Below, piece after piece: positions 1-9,031 of a DNA stretch of 64,000 nt. The stretch's first letter is position 1, and every line of letters begins with the position of its first letter. Source of the DNA: an uncultured Bacteroidales bacterium (GTDB lineage Bacteria > Bacteroidota > Bacteroidia > Bacteroidales > FEN-979); the NCBI GenBank assembly GCA_903875045.1, contig CAIQUS010000060.1, forward strand, positions 69,690 through 133,689, read 5' to 3'. Both the position numbers and the translations under genes were made by a program. Under the pieces are notes generated by a model, which worked only from the letters and a program-made list of their open reading frames with translations, was not told the DNA's origin and searched no databases.

Positions 1-1481
1 CCTATGGTAATAGCAGTGTATTGCAAATAATGTCTTCTGATGGTCGACTGCTCTTCCTGTTCGGCGGCAAGTTCTCGTTGCCGGGTTTCGTGGTCGATCT
101 CCATAATGAGCAATTGATCCTTTTTCGACATATTGTTCAGACTGTCACTCAGAACTTTGTTTAATACCGAATAGGTGAAGGCCTGTTTATAATCACCCCG
201 GATTGCATATATATCTTCGAGTTGCTTAGCCGCTCCCAGCATATAATCAAAATAGGAAGCCGTTTTAGCCAATTCGAATGATCTTTCAAATTTTTCAATT
301 GCTTTTTCTTGGTAGCCATGCCTCATCAAAAACTGTCCGAACCTGTTGTAAAAGTTTGACTGAAGAATGATGTTGGGATCCGATACCAATAATTTTTCAG
401 CCTGGTTGAAATAGTATAAAGCTGAATCCGGCATATTCTCCTCCTCGTAAAAAAAACCGTTTAGCCTGAAAAACAAGGCAGGGTTTTCTTTCTCAAGGTT
501 TGCCAGTTCCATGGGGAATTTTTTGTCGTACATTCTATGAAGCAATCCTATTTTATTGGCTTCAATATAATGCGTGCGGATAAGTCCGATTTCATAATTC
601 ATCAGCCGTTTATGCTTGTTCCGCATCGCGAAGTTGAGGATTTCCTCCATGTTGCCCTCATACAACTGGTTGTTGTTTGAATTGATATCAATGACCTGTA
701 AATCGTATTCTGTCCACATCAGTGCAACCGAATCTACCGGCTTGGTGTTCTGAATCAGATCACGTTCAACCAATTTGTAATGGGTGGCTTTGGTGTATAG
801 TTTATTAAAATTATAGAAGTTCGATAACCTGGCACAGCATTCGCCCCGCAATTTTGAATTCCTCACACGTTCTGCCAGACTCATGGCGTTGAGATAATTC
901 CTGAAGGCTTCGATTTTCTGATTTTTCCCCTCCAGGCTTTGTCCGATATAGAGGTAACTTTCAGCTTTCATTGCGGCATTTTCAGAGGTAGCGGCAATGG
1001 ATAATAATTTGTAACTGTATTCCAGTGCTTTGTCGAATTCATACCCTGATAAATATACTGAAACCAGATTTTTGTAATTTCTGAAAACAAGCCCGGAATT
1101 TTTACCGATAAAAGAAATTTGCGCTGCTTTTAGCGCATAACCAAGTGCTTTTTGATAGTTTTCATGCAGGTCGTTGGATTCGATATACCTGTTATAACCA
1201 AGGAAAAGTAATTCCGGACGATGACTTTTTTCTGCAAGCCGGATAGCTGTTTCACTTAAACTGTCTGCAATTTTTCGGTCTGCCAGATAATCATTGTAAA
1301 AGAATGCAAGATCAAACAGCCTTTCGACTTTAATGCTATCGTTGTCTGTCTGGTTGTATTCAGATAAAATTTGACCGGCAAATGCCGATGGATCAACCTG
1401 GCTGAATACTTCCCGGGGAGAAAATACAAACAGTAGTATGAATACAACGCTCGTGGTTACAATGTTTTTTAAGCTACGCAT
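1..1481 (-). CDS. TPR-containing sensor-type protein, C-terminus outside window
   Basis: The frame is open from an ATG at 1481 to the left edge, so about 493 N-terminal residues are visible and the output domain is missing. A hydrophobic export segment (residues about 7-23, ending FSQ) is followed by a long helical region with Y/A/L-rich helix pairs of the tetratricopeptide type. Near residue 460 the protein becomes a charged coil (KKDQLLIMEIDHETRQREL) and then RRHYLQY at the edge. In Bacteroidota, periplasmic TPR arrays followed by such a coil usually lead into a membrane helix and a signalling domain (histidine kinase, LytTR or LuxR type). The last step is inference because that domain lies outside the window. 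It may instead be a plain TPR membrane protein. Confidence 0.7.
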   Translation of the reverse strand, partial: MRSLKNIVTTSVVFILLFVFSPREVFSQVDPSAFAGQILSEYNQTDNDSIKVERLFDLAFFYNDYLADRKIADSLSETAIRLAEKSHRPELLFLGYNRYIESNDLHENYQKALGYALKAAQISFIGKNSGLVFRNYKNLVSVYLSGYEFDKALEYSYKLLSIAATSENAAMKAESYLYIGQSLEGKNQKIEAFRNYLNAMSLAERVRNSKLRGECCARLSNFYNFNKLYTKATHYKLVERDLIQNTKPVDSVALMWTEYDLQVIDINSNNNQLYEGNMEEILNFAMRNKHKRLMNYEIGLIRTHYIEANKIGLLHRMYDKKFPMELANLEKENPALFFRLNGFFYEEENMPDSALYYFNQAEKLLVSDPNIILQSNFYNRFGQFLMRHGYQEKAIEKFERSFELAKTASYFDYMLGAAKQLEDIYAIRGDYKQAFTYSVLNKVLSDSLNNMSKKDQLLIMEIDHETRQRELAAEQEEQSTIRRHYLQYTAITI

Positions 1482-1543
1482 AGGCTTGCTGGAAAATTCA
1501 TAATCATTTTGAAAAAAATTAGGAATAGATAATCATAATGTGT

Positions 1544-1551
1544 TATCTTTG
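1544..1551 (+). promoter_or_regulatory. -7 promoter box (TATCTTTG)
   Basis: Exact match to the Bacteroidota -7 consensus TAnnTTTG, 45 bp before the ATG of the small exported protein at 1597. No convincing -33 TTG is seen. Confidence 0.55.
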
Positions 1552-1596
1552 AGCAAAATTAGTTATTAATTTAATATCATTCTAAATAAAAATCAC

Positions 1597-2049
1597 ATGA
1601 AAACAAATAAATATTTCTTCAGTGTTTTGGGCTTTATTATCGGCATGGCCATAGGGGTTTCAGTTATCGGATTGTATTCATTTACCAGCGGACCGGTTTC
1701 TCCCGCGCCCGCTGCAGGGATCACTCCTGTCACTTCAACGGTGGCGCATGGCTTTTTTAACAACTATATAGCAACAGCGACCTCCTTTAACCAGGTGATC
1801 AAAGGGTTCACCATTGACAAGGCACAGCTGGATGCCATGAACACCATAGCCAAAGAAAATTCCGGTCTTACCGGGTTCAGGATCTACCTGGGCAAGGACA
1901 ACAATGCCAGGAACATCGGAATTGTTGTCGGGGTTGATTATCTGGGAATGGATGCAGTAAAAAACACCATATTCATCACCGATTCGCAGAGATTGAGCCC
2001 TTGTCCGCCCATCTGCGATGTAAGTAGCCCGATCATCCTGAATAATTAA
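1597..2049 (+). CDS. small exported protein of unknown function
   Basis: 150 residues. I do not recognise the family. A hydrophobic N-terminus (residues about 8-30, glycine-rich) could be an uncleaved signal anchor or signal peptide. A Pro/Ala/Thr linker follows, then a compact domain of about 100 residues ending in a Cys-containing tail (CPPIC). The middle has a strand-rich pattern around FRIYLGKDNNARNIGIVVGVD. Short exported proteins with this layout are common in Bacteroidota, but no function follows. It has its own -7 box, stands apart from the convergent or divergent neighbours and may be monocistronic. An overlapping frame on the opposite strand was judged a shadow. Confidence 0.6.
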   Translation: MKTNKYFFSVLGFIIGMAIGVSVIGLYSFTSGPVSPAPAAGITPVTSTVAHGFFNNYIATATSFNQVIKGFTIDKAQLDAMNTIAKENSGLTGFRIYLGKDNNARNIGIVVGVDYLGMDAVKNTIFITDSQRLSPCPPICDVSSPIILNN

Positions 2050-2087
2050 CAGGACGGGAATCAAAAGGCTCTTTCCAAGAATAAACT

Positions 2088-2095
2088 TATCTTTG
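2088..2095 (+). promoter_or_regulatory. -7 promoter box (TATCTTTG) for the SufT-like/dxs operon
   Basis: Consensus -7 box 12 bp before the GTG at 2108. Its final TTG (2093-2095) is also an in-frame start candidate for the downstream gene, so the box argues against using that TTG as the start. Confidence 0.6.
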
Positions 2096-2107
2096 CAAAA
2101 AAAATTC

Positions 2108-2440
2108 GTGGAAACCAGCAATCAAATTCATCATAGCCCTTTTGAGGCCAAAATTATTGCGGCACTCAGATCGGTTTTTGACCCGGAAATCCCGGTCAAT
2201 ATTTATGACCTGGGATTGATCTACAACCTGCAGATCAATGAGCAAACCAAAGATGTTCAAATCCTGATGACGTTGACTTCACCCAATTGTCCGGTAGCCG
2301 AGGACATGCCGTTGCAGGTCCGGGAAACTGTTCAACTGGTTGAGGGCGTGGGTAACGTAAAGGTTGAGCTCACCTTTGAACCGCCATGGGACAAGGATAT
2401 GCTTTCAGAATCTGCCCTTCTGGAACTTGGCTTACTCTAA
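2108..2440 (+). CDS. MIP18/SufT-like (DUF59) iron-sulfur cluster assembly factor
   Basis: About 110 residues, the usual size for a stand-alone DUF59 domain. The fold's hallmarks are present: an opening helix ending VFDPEIPVNIYDLGLIY, and the cysteine motif TSPNCPVAEDMP. Related proteins (SufT, PaaD, MIP18/CIA2) help load Fe-S clusters onto client enzymes in the cytoplasm. A TTG at 2093 would add five residues but lies inside the -7 box, so I prefer the GTG at 2108. The gene ends 10 bp before dxs, so the two are probably one operon. DXS itself has no Fe-S cluster, but later enzymes of the same pathway (IspG, IspH) do, which may explain the pairing. Confidence 0.85.
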   Translation: METSNQIHHSPFEAKIIAALRSVFDPEIPVNIYDLGLIYNLQINEQTKDVQILMTLTSPNCPVAEDMPLQVRETVQLVEGVGNVKVELTFEPPWDKDMLSESALLELGLL

Positions 2441-2450
2441 AACATTGACA

Positions 2451-4343
2451 ATGACTGCGCTTACAGGTCCGCTGTTAACACAAATCAATTACCCGTCCGA
2501 TCTTAAAAAACTTAAAACGGATGAGCTTCCTGCGTTGTGTGAAGAGATCAGGCAGTTTATCATAGAGGTGATGTCAACCAACCCCGGGCACCTTGGAGCC
2601 AGCCTTGGAGCGGTTGAACTGGCTGTTGCATTGCATTATGTATATGAAGCACCATTCGATAAAATCATCTGGGATGTTGGTCATCAGGCGTATGCGCATA
2701 AAATTTTAACGGGAAGAAAAGAGCGTTTTGAAACCATTCGCACCTTCAAAGGTATCAGCGGATTTCCGAAAATGGCTGAAAGCGAATTTGATGCTTTTGG
2801 AGTGGGGCACTCATCTACCTCTATTTCTGCAGCACTCGGCATGGCTGTTGCCGCAAAATTAAGCAACCAGTCCGACCGGCATCATGTTGCCATCATCGGT
2901 GATGGTGCCATGACAGGAGGAATGGCTATGGAAGCGCTCAACAACGCCGGTGTGTCAAATGCAAACCTGATGGTTATTCTCAACGATAACCAGATTGCCA
3001 TTGATAAAAATGTGGGTGCCATCAAGGATTACCTGGCCGACATCGTCACTTCAAGAACCTATAACAGGGTTCGCGACAAAATCTGGCTGATGATGGGTGG
3101 CGGGACCAAATACGGGAAAAACTCGAGGGCCATCGTTAAGCAGTTAGGAAACGCTGTGAAGACAACATTACTGAAGAGCGGTAACCTTTTCGAAGCCTTC
3201 AATTTCAGGTATTTCGGCCCAGTGGATGGCAACGATGTGATCCGACTGGTGAAGCTGCTCTCTGACATGAACGACATTAAAGGTCCGAAACTGCTTCATA
3301 TTCATACTGTAAAGGGGAAAGGCTTTGAAAAAGCCGAGAAAGACCAGACAGTTTATCACGCTCCTGGAGTGTTCGACAAGAAAACAGGGGCCATCAAGGA
3401 GGATAAATGCCAGGGGCTCGCCCCGAAATACCAGACCGTTTTCGGTCGGACAATCATTGAACTGGCTGAATCAAACCCGAAAATTGTCGGCGTGACACCT
3501 GCCATGTCGACCGGTTGTTCGCTCAACCTGATGATGACCAAAATGCCTGAACGAACTTTCGATGTGGGTATTGCCGAGCAACATGCGGTTACCTTCAGCG
3601 CAGGGATGGCAGCTTCGGGGTTTGTACCCTTTTGCAATATTTACTCAACTTTTATGCAACGTGGTTATGACCAGGTCATCCACGATGTGGCCCTTCAGAA
3701 ACTCAATGTGGTGTTTTGCCTCGACCGTGGTGGATTAGTTGGTGAAGATGGCGCAACCCATCATGGGGCTTATGACCTGGCTTATCTGAGGTGCATCCCC
3801 AATATAATCGTATCATCCCCGATGAACGAAGAGGAACTGCGCAACATGATGTTCACGGCACAGCTGAAAAATATGGGTCCCTTTGCCATACGTTATCCGA
3901 AAGGCCGGGGGGTTATGTCGAAGTGGAAAACACCTCTGATGCCGATGGAAGTTGGCAAAGGCCGGATGATCCGTGATGGCCGGGATGCTGCAATAATTAC
4001 CCTGGGTCATGTAGGCAATTATGCTGTTGATGCGTGTGGATTACTTGAAGAATCTGGACTTTCTTTTGCCCATTATGATCTTCGGTTCCTGAAACCACTG
4101 GATGAAGAAATGTTGCACGAAATCTTCCGCAGGTTCACTAAAATAATCACTGTTGAAGATGGTTCAGTCATGGGCGGCATGGGCTCGGCTGTACTGGAGT
4201 TTATGTCCGATCATGGTTATCATGCCAATGTGAAACGGTTAGGTGTCCCTGATATGTTTATTGAACAAGGCTCTGTGCCTGAACTGCATCATCAATGCGG
4301 ATTCGACACAGAAGGCATTGTCAGGACGGCAAATCTTTTTTAG
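2451..4343 (+). CDS. dxs: 1-deoxy-D-xylulose-5-phosphate synthase
   Basis: 630 residues, normal for DXS, the cytoplasmic thiamine-diphosphate enzyme that condenses pyruvate with glyceraldehyde 3-phosphate in the first step of the MEP isoprenoid pathway. Visible motifs are the N-terminal PGHLGASLG with His47, the ThDP/Mg motif GDGAMTGG (150-157) followed by NNAG, and the acid-containing GIAEQHAVTFSAGMA of the pyrimidine-binding domain, then a transketolase C-terminal domain. The frame is open upstream to 2364, but that stretch overlaps the preceding gene; the ATG at 2451 gives the usual N-terminus. The 3' end overlaps the convergent gene (4321-5415) by 23 bp. Confidence 0.96.
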   Translation: MTALTGPLLTQINYPSDLKKLKTDELPALCEEIRQFIIEVMSTNPGHLGASLGAVELAVALHYVYEAPFDKIIWDVGHQAYAHKILTGRKERFETIRTFKGISGFPKMAESEFDAFGVGHSSTSISAALGMAVAAKLSNQSDRHHVAIIGDGAMTGGMAMEALNNAGVSNANLMVILNDNQIAIDKNVGAIKDYLADIVTSRTYNRVRDKIWLMMGGGTKYGKNSRAIVKQLGNAVKTTLLKSGNLFEAFNFRYFGPVDGNDVIRLVKLLSDMNDIKGPKLLHIHTVKGKGFEKAEKDQTVYHAPGVFDKKTGAIKEDKCQGLAPKYQTVFGRTIIELAESNPKIVGVTPAMSTGCSLNLMMTKMPERTFDVGIAEQHAVTFSAGMAASGFVPFCNIYSTFMQRGYDQVIHDVALQKLNVVFCLDRGGLVGEDGATHHGAYDLAYLRCIPNIIVSSPMNEEELRNMMFTAQLKNMGPFAIRYPKGRGVMSKWKTPLMPMEVGKGRMIRDGRDAAIITLGHVGNYAVDACGLLEESGLSFAHYDLRFLKPLDEEMLHEIFRRFTKIITVEDGSVMGGMGSAVLEFMSDHGYHANVKRLGVPDMFIEQGSVPELHHQCGFDTEGIVRTANLF

Positions 4344-5415
4344 CCTCCGGGTTTTCTGTGGTTACTTCCTTTTTGGTTTCCATGGTTTTTAATCCGACAT
4401 AAGCTCCTGAACTAATCCCCATCAAAGCCAGCAAGCTTTCATCGAGCTGAGGAATCTGCTGGAACCTGATCACACCGGTTACAAATACAATTCCCAGGAT
4501 CACAGTCCACATAAACATCTGGGCACGGTGAACGCTGTATCCCAGGTCATCTTTGAGAATGTCCTGGAGGAATGAACCAGAACTTATCAGGCTGGATTTA
4601 TCGGTCTTTGACCTTACATCCACGAGTTTTGATCCGGCAGTTGTTAGGGCGCTGACAGAAAGCAGGATCAATGTTGATCCGGTGATGGGAGGAATTTCTT
4701 CAGTAACCACCCAGATATAGATAAAGGAAGATGCAATGACAATCGACCAGAACGACAGCTGGGTGAGTGCAAGGCTGAACGGGCTGTCATTGTTCCCAAT
4801 CCTGATGAGGTTGGTTGTTGCGGCAAGAATGAAAAAACCGCCAGTGATACAGATGAGCAAAAGCAGGGAAAAAGCCATCGACATGTTGCTGATGTAATTC
4901 AGGCTCATTTCCATATCAGACGGTTCAGTTTTCAGAATCATCCCGTTTCTATAGCCTGCAGATACTGAGACTCTCAGCACCGACCACATGGTCTGGAACC
5001 TCGGGTAGAATTTCATCAGGTCGGGGGAATGGCGGTCGAGATGAAACATGAGTTTACGCTCTTTCAGGTCGATGCTTGTATATTTAATATCGCGCATGGC
5101 ATTGCCATTGATATAAAGTATCAGATCACTCATCGTATCTTTGTTTTTACCGGCAAGTGAATCAGTTAATGCTATTAAAGCCGGCATGCTGTCAATTCTG
5201 ACGTAGATATAGTCACCGAAAACTGCATGATGTTTTAACCTGGCTGATACAAGTGAACCGAACCCGATTACTTTCGGCCAGACAAGCGGCTTGACAACAG
5301 GATTACAGGGGGCAGTCAGAGAATCCTTGTTATCCTTCTGACCGGCGCCATAACCTATGAGGTTTGCCATTAAAAATAACGCTGTCAAAAGCCGGAAATG
5401 AAGATTAAAGTTCAT
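4321..5415 (-). CDS. membrane protein with an internally duplicated two-part module
   Basis: 364 residues. There is a signal-like N-terminus (about 1-25), an exported region of about 150 residues and then four or five membrane segments near 179-200, 215-237, 245-262, 300-317 and perhaps 328-343. Two stretches look like copies of one unit. Residues 212-267 have SLALTQLSFW, then a Ser/Gly helix and KLVD. Residues 293-345 have SVHRAQMFMW, then LMGISSGAYVGLK. I recall similar bacterial membrane proteins with RxQMxFW and GISSGTYLG motifs, but know of no assigned function. A -7 box sits at 5485-5492. The 3' end overlaps dxs on the other strand. Confidence 0.75.
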   Translation of the reverse strand: MNFNLHFRLLTALFLMANLIGYGAGQKDNKDSLTAPCNPVVKPLVWPKVIGFGSLVSARLKHHAVFGDYIYVRIDSMPALIALTDSLAGKNKDTMSDLILYINGNAMRDIKYTSIDLKERKLMFHLDRHSPDLMKFYPRFQTMWSVLRVSVSAGYRNGMILKTEPSDMEMSLNYISNMSMAFSLLLLICITGGFFILAATTNLIRIGNNDSPFSLALTQLSFWSIVIASSFIYIWVVTEEIPPITGSTLILLSVSALTTAGSKLVDVRSKTDKSSLISSGSFLQDILKDDLGYSVHRAQMFMWTVILGIVFVTGVIRFQQIPQLDESLLALMGISSGAYVGLKTMETKKEVTTENPEAKKDLPS

Positions 5416-5484
5416 GGCGATTCAGATTATAAATGATCCTTTTTTTTGAGAGTAATCCAATTACAACATAAGTGGTGCAAGATA

Positions 5485-5492
5485 CAAAATTA
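5485..5492 (-). promoter_or_regulatory. -7 promoter box (TAATTTTG, minus strand)
   Basis: Consensus -7 box about 70 bp upstream of the ATG at 5415 on the minus strand. Confidence 0.45.
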
Positions 5493-5538
5493 TCACTGGT
5501 ATCACTCGTATGTCAATCGGTTGTATTGTTGATTTCCG

Positions 5539-8046
5539 TCATATTTTGATGATCCTGAAAACATGTCCGGCAATCCGGACAAAATAAATACCCTTATCCC
5601 AGCCCCGGGCAGTGATTCTTTTCATTCCATCTTTCAGAATCCCGGTGTTGATAATCATTCCGAGACTATTGAATATCTCAAATTCAACATCAGTTTTGAC
5701 AGATACTATTTGAAACTCTTCCTGGAAAGGGCTCGGAAAAACGGATAATGCTGCAGATTTTGAGGGTGATTCTTCCACTGAATTGGCAATCATCGAGGCC
5801 GTTTTCATGCCATTTCCAAAACTTGTCACCCACATTTCGCTGGTGTTGAATGGGTTAAAAAATACCCGTTCCGGCTGACGGAATGGATAGCTATCAACAA
5901 GACTCCATGTTGGCAAGGTTGTATTCATGTTGTGACTGACCCACAGCCCTTGTGTTTCGGTAGTTAAATATGCCTCGGAGAAATTTTGAGGATTGAAGGT
6001 TAAAGATGTTACGCGATCAAATTGGGTGCCTGTAAGTTTTACCCAGGATAATCCCCGGTTGGTTGTTTTGTATAGTCCGCCTTTTCCGTTCGGCTGACCG
6101 CCCCATCCACTGAAAACGCCGGCATACCATGTGTTTTGTGAAAAATCGGTGGGGTCGATGATGATGTCTTTGGTCCAGTAATACATGTTGGGGTCACTCA
6201 CATCGGTCCACGACGCTGCCATCGGATCGTATATGAATACCCCGGAACTCGGGGTAAACGATCCGGTGGGGGTGATTCTTCCTGAAAAGGTACAGACCAT
6301 TTTCCCATCTTTCAGCACCTCTATCGACGCCGGATGTCCCTCTGTTCGTGACGGAGATGTGAGATGAATCCAGTGAGAAGAACCCAGGGTATTAAGATCA
6401 CTGGTCATCCAGATGCCTCCCTGACTGGAAGCACCGCCACCCCCGTAATGAACAACACTGGCATACATCCGGTTTGAATTACCGGGATCGGTTGCAATCC
6501 AGAACACAGGATGACCAAAGCTGTGCAGCAGTGCCCAATCAAATCCGCCATCGGTGGAATAGTAAATATTTCCGGAGGCATCCGCCACATCGAGCTGCGC
6601 ATCACGAAGCCGGGTACTCTGGTAAAGGTCATGTACACGCGAGGTTGCGGCAAAGATGGGGCCATCAGGCATCCCTGTAATCCGGTATACGGAATTAACC
6701 ATAAAACCGGAATAGTTGAAACCCCAGGTTTGGCCGCTGTCGGTGCTGCGGATACCCCCGTAGTCGGAAAATGCGCTGAACAGGTTCCCGGCAGAAATCC
6801 AGTAAACTTGCCAGCAGGTTGTACTTTCCAGTCCTATGTTGTGATAAGGTTGTTTAGCGGGAGAGGGTTGGCCTGGAACATGCTGGTCGGATTGATCCGT
6901 GTAAGCCTGATTCCAGGAGATACCTCCATCGGAGGAGGTGTGGATCAGCGCAAAATCACCAAACAGGACTTTCGCGGAATTAGTTGGTGCAACAGCTATT
7001 CCAAAACAGGTTTCAGCCCAGCTCCAGTTTTTATCACCAGCGGAACCACACCATCCTGTCGCAATGTTTTGATTGTTTGTTGTATTAAATACTTTCACCC
7101 AGGTCGTTCCTGCATCAGCAGTTTTAAACACCAGCGGTGCAGCCCTGGAACGATCATTCCCCGCCAGGTAAACGGTATTGATGTCATTGCGGGCCATTCC
7201 GGCGTACATGATAAAATCGTTTGTTAAATCAATGCCTGTCATTTTTGCAACCCAGGTTCCTGAGGCATTATCCATAGAATAGACCCCTTTGGGAAAATTG
7301 TAATAGTCCCAGGGCATTAGTCCATTATAGGTGTCGCTGATATTTGCGGTGATGCAATAAAACCGCAACGTATTGCCCGCCCGGGCCCCGGTAAAACTCC
7401 AGATAACCTGTCCGGGAGGGATTCCTGCAGCAGGTAATAGTGAAAATGAAGCTCCCCCGTTGATTGAATAAAAAATTCCTTCGTTGGTTCCAATGTAGAT
7501 GTTGTCTCCGTCAAAGACTACACCACCCAGTGTTATTCCTGCCCCCATGTTTGCAGCATGTTTGATGAGTGAACATGTTGATCCCCCATTGTTTGAGATA
7601 ACCAAATCGCCGTAATAACCCATAATGAACTGAGCGGGATGATCATAATTTGCACGGATCTTGTATACCTGGCCAAGATTTGAATCGTACCCGGGAAGCT
7701 TGATCCAGGAATTCCCCCCGTCGGTTGTTTTAACCGGATAACCCTGGTTACCATCATTGTGGATGGAATAGGCAATGTCAGGATCTGTGGTGAATTCCCA
7801 TGTTGACGTGCTGAATACAGGGAGCTTTGTAAAAGGAACCTGATTGTAAGTTTTGCCGAAATCAGTGGAATGAAACATTTCGCTCATATCGCAACTGATA
7901 TAGAATTCTTTGTCGTTCGCAGGGTTGATGGAAGGGAAGAAAAGTGCCCCGCCACCTCCGATACCCCGGGGAGAGAATGATACGGGTTGGGCATAAATGG
8001 ACAAAAACAATCCTGAAAAAATAAGAAACAGGAAAATATTTTTCAT
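5539..8046 (-). CDS. secreted beta-propeller (Asp-box/VPS10-like) protein, T9SS cargo
   Basis: 835 residues. A signal peptide (about 1-19, ending IYAQ) precedes a long array of beta-propeller blades marked by Asp-box motifs of the S/T-x-D-x-G-x-x-W type: STDFGKTY, TTDGGNSW, KTADAGTTW, STDSGQTW, STDGGFDW, TTNRGLSW. Such propellers occur in GH74 xyloglucanases, sialidase-like and sortilin-like proteins. I see no catalytic pair that fixes an enzyme activity, so binding or glycan hydrolysis are both possible. The last 75 residues (from about ALSVFPSPFQ to a basic IIKI end) form a type A T9SS sorting domain, so the mature protein should be outside the outer membrane. The gene is divergent from the dehydrogenase at 8129. 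Confidence 0.88.
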   Translation of the reverse strand: MKNIFLFLIFSGLFLSIYAQPVSFSPRGIGGGGALFFPSINPANDKEFYISCDMSEMFHSTDFGKTYNQVPFTKLPVFSTSTWEFTTDPDIAYSIHNDGNQGYPVKTTDGGNSWIKLPGYDSNLGQVYKIRANYDHPAQFIMGYYGDLVISNNGGSTCSLIKHAANMGAGITLGGVVFDGDNIYIGTNEGIFYSINGGASFSLLPAAGIPPGQVIWSFTGARAGNTLRFYCITANISDTYNGLMPWDYYNFPKGVYSMDNASGTWVAKMTGIDLTNDFIMYAGMARNDINTVYLAGNDRSRAAPLVFKTADAGTTWVKVFNTTNNQNIATGWCGSAGDKNWSWAETCFGIAVAPTNSAKVLFGDFALIHTSSDGGISWNQAYTDQSDQHVPGQPSPAKQPYHNIGLESTTCWQVYWISAGNLFSAFSDYGGIRSTDSGQTWGFNYSGFMVNSVYRITGMPDGPIFAATSRVHDLYQSTRLRDAQLDVADASGNIYYSTDGGFDWALLHSFGHPVFWIATDPGNSNRMYASVVHYGGGGASSQGGIWMTSDLNTLGSSHWIHLTSPSRTEGHPASIEVLKDGKMVCTFSGRITPTGSFTPSSGVFIYDPMAASWTDVSDPNMYYWTKDIIIDPTDFSQNTWYAGVFSGWGGQPNGKGGLYKTTNRGLSWVKLTGTQFDRVTSLTFNPQNFSEAYLTTETQGLWVSHNMNTTLPTWSLVDSYPFRQPERVFFNPFNTSEMWVTSFGNGMKTASMIANSVEESPSKSAALSVFPSPFQEEFQIVSVKTDVEFEIFNSLGMIINTGILKDGMKRITARGWDKGIYFVRIAGHVFRIIKI

Positions 8047-8128
8047 CTTTGTAAGGTTAGAGATTTATGTAAAGATTCTCAAAGTAAATAAAAAGTTGTC
8101 TGCACCCATATTTTTAATCGAAACTGAA

Positions 8129-8929
8129 ATGCCGGATAATAAAAAAAACGCCATCATCACAGGAGCTTATGGTGCAATAGGCCAGGCCATTGCTGAGGGT
8201 CTCGCAGCAGAAGGATTCCGGGTAACCCTGGTCGGCCGGGATAAAGTACGACTTGAAAAAGCACGGACCTCCATTATGCAAATTACTTCCAATCCTGAAA
8301 TCTTTTGTGAAGTGGTCGATCTCGGTTTACATAAAGAGATTCTGGAATTCAGTAAACGATGGGCAGGACCACTGCACCTCCTCGTCAATAATGCAGCCAC
8401 TGCTCCGCGCAAACGAATTGAAACCCCGGAAGGTATCGAGGTGCAGTGGGCCACAAATGTGCTTGGCTACTTTTGGATGATCAGGTATTTTTCGCCGTTT
8501 ATGGAAGGGCAGCCCGATGCCCGCGTAGTAAATGTGGCCAGCTATTGGGCAGGAGGGATGAACCTCAGTGATCCGGAATTCAAATCAAGGCCTTATGACA
8601 ATGATGTCGCATATCGTCAGGCAAAACAGGCCAACCGCATGATTTCTGCTGCATTTGCTGATCGGTTAAAAATTAATGGGATCATTGTAAATTCCTGTCA
8701 TCCTGGGGATGTGAATTCAAAACTAAGCAATGCATTTGGCTTTGGCGGTTCAGAATCTCCGCGAGAGGGTGCGGCAACACCATTGTACCTTTGCCTTTCA
8801 CCGGAACTTGCCGGCATCACGGGACAATATTACGAACACCTGAGACAGACTTCATGCAAGTTTTCCGGTGATCGTCAGGAAGTTGAAAGATTGTTTGATG
8901 TTTGTGATCAGGCAACATACCCGGGATAA
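8129..8929 (+). CDS. short-chain dehydrogenase/reductase (retinol-dehydrogenase-like)
   Basis: 266 residues from the ATG at 8129. The frame is open further upstream to 7997, but that part runs into the divergent gene's start and promoter region. Classical SDR features are the cofactor motif TGAYGAIG (11-18), NNAA (87-90), the catalytic Ser138 (VNVASYW) and Tyr162/Lys166 (YRQAK). The family reduces or oxidises alcohols and ketones with NAD(P) in the cytoplasm. The spacing and the VNSCHPGDV segment resemble the retinol-dehydrogenase/WWOX-like branch. The substrate cannot be read. A near-consensus -7 element (TATTTTTA, 8109-8116) precedes the start. Confidence 0.88.
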   Translation: MPDNKKNAIITGAYGAIGQAIAEGLAAEGFRVTLVGRDKVRLEKARTSIMQITSNPEIFCEVVDLGLHKEILEFSKRWAGPLHLLVNNAATAPRKRIETPEGIEVQWATNVLGYFWMIRYFSPFMEGQPDARVVNVASYWAGGMNLSDPEFKSRPYDNDVAYRQAKQANRMISAAFADRLKINGIIVNSCHPGDVNSKLSNAFGFGGSESPREGAATPLYLCLSPELAGITGQYYEHLRQTSCKFSGDRQEVERLFDVCDQATYPG

Positions 8930-8963
8930 AATACCAACGTGTTGAATACAGCCTTTTCCCTCC

Positions 8964-9008
8964 TTCATTCAATCAATCAATCAATCATTCATTTATTCAT
9001 TCATTCAT
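8964..9008. repeat. tetranucleotide repeat (ATTC/AATC units)
   Basis: A run of 4-bp units, first TTCA/ATTC, then AATC four times, then ATTC/ATTT, between two convergent genes. It is short and imperfect, and no coding potential is seen. Confidence 0.8.
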
Positions 9009-9031
9009 CTGCCTCTGTTCTGTTTTAACCG

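Noticed and set aside
2364-2450. Extended dxs start at 2364
   Set aside because: The extension lies inside the SufT-like gene, and the ATG at 2451 gives the normal DXS N-terminus.
6511-7227. Plus-strand frame of 238 codons opposite the propeller gene
   Set aside because: It lies fully within the minus-strand gene, which has a signal peptide, Asp-box motifs and a T9SS tail; the plus-strand translation is Cys/Ser/Gly-rich with no recognisable domain.
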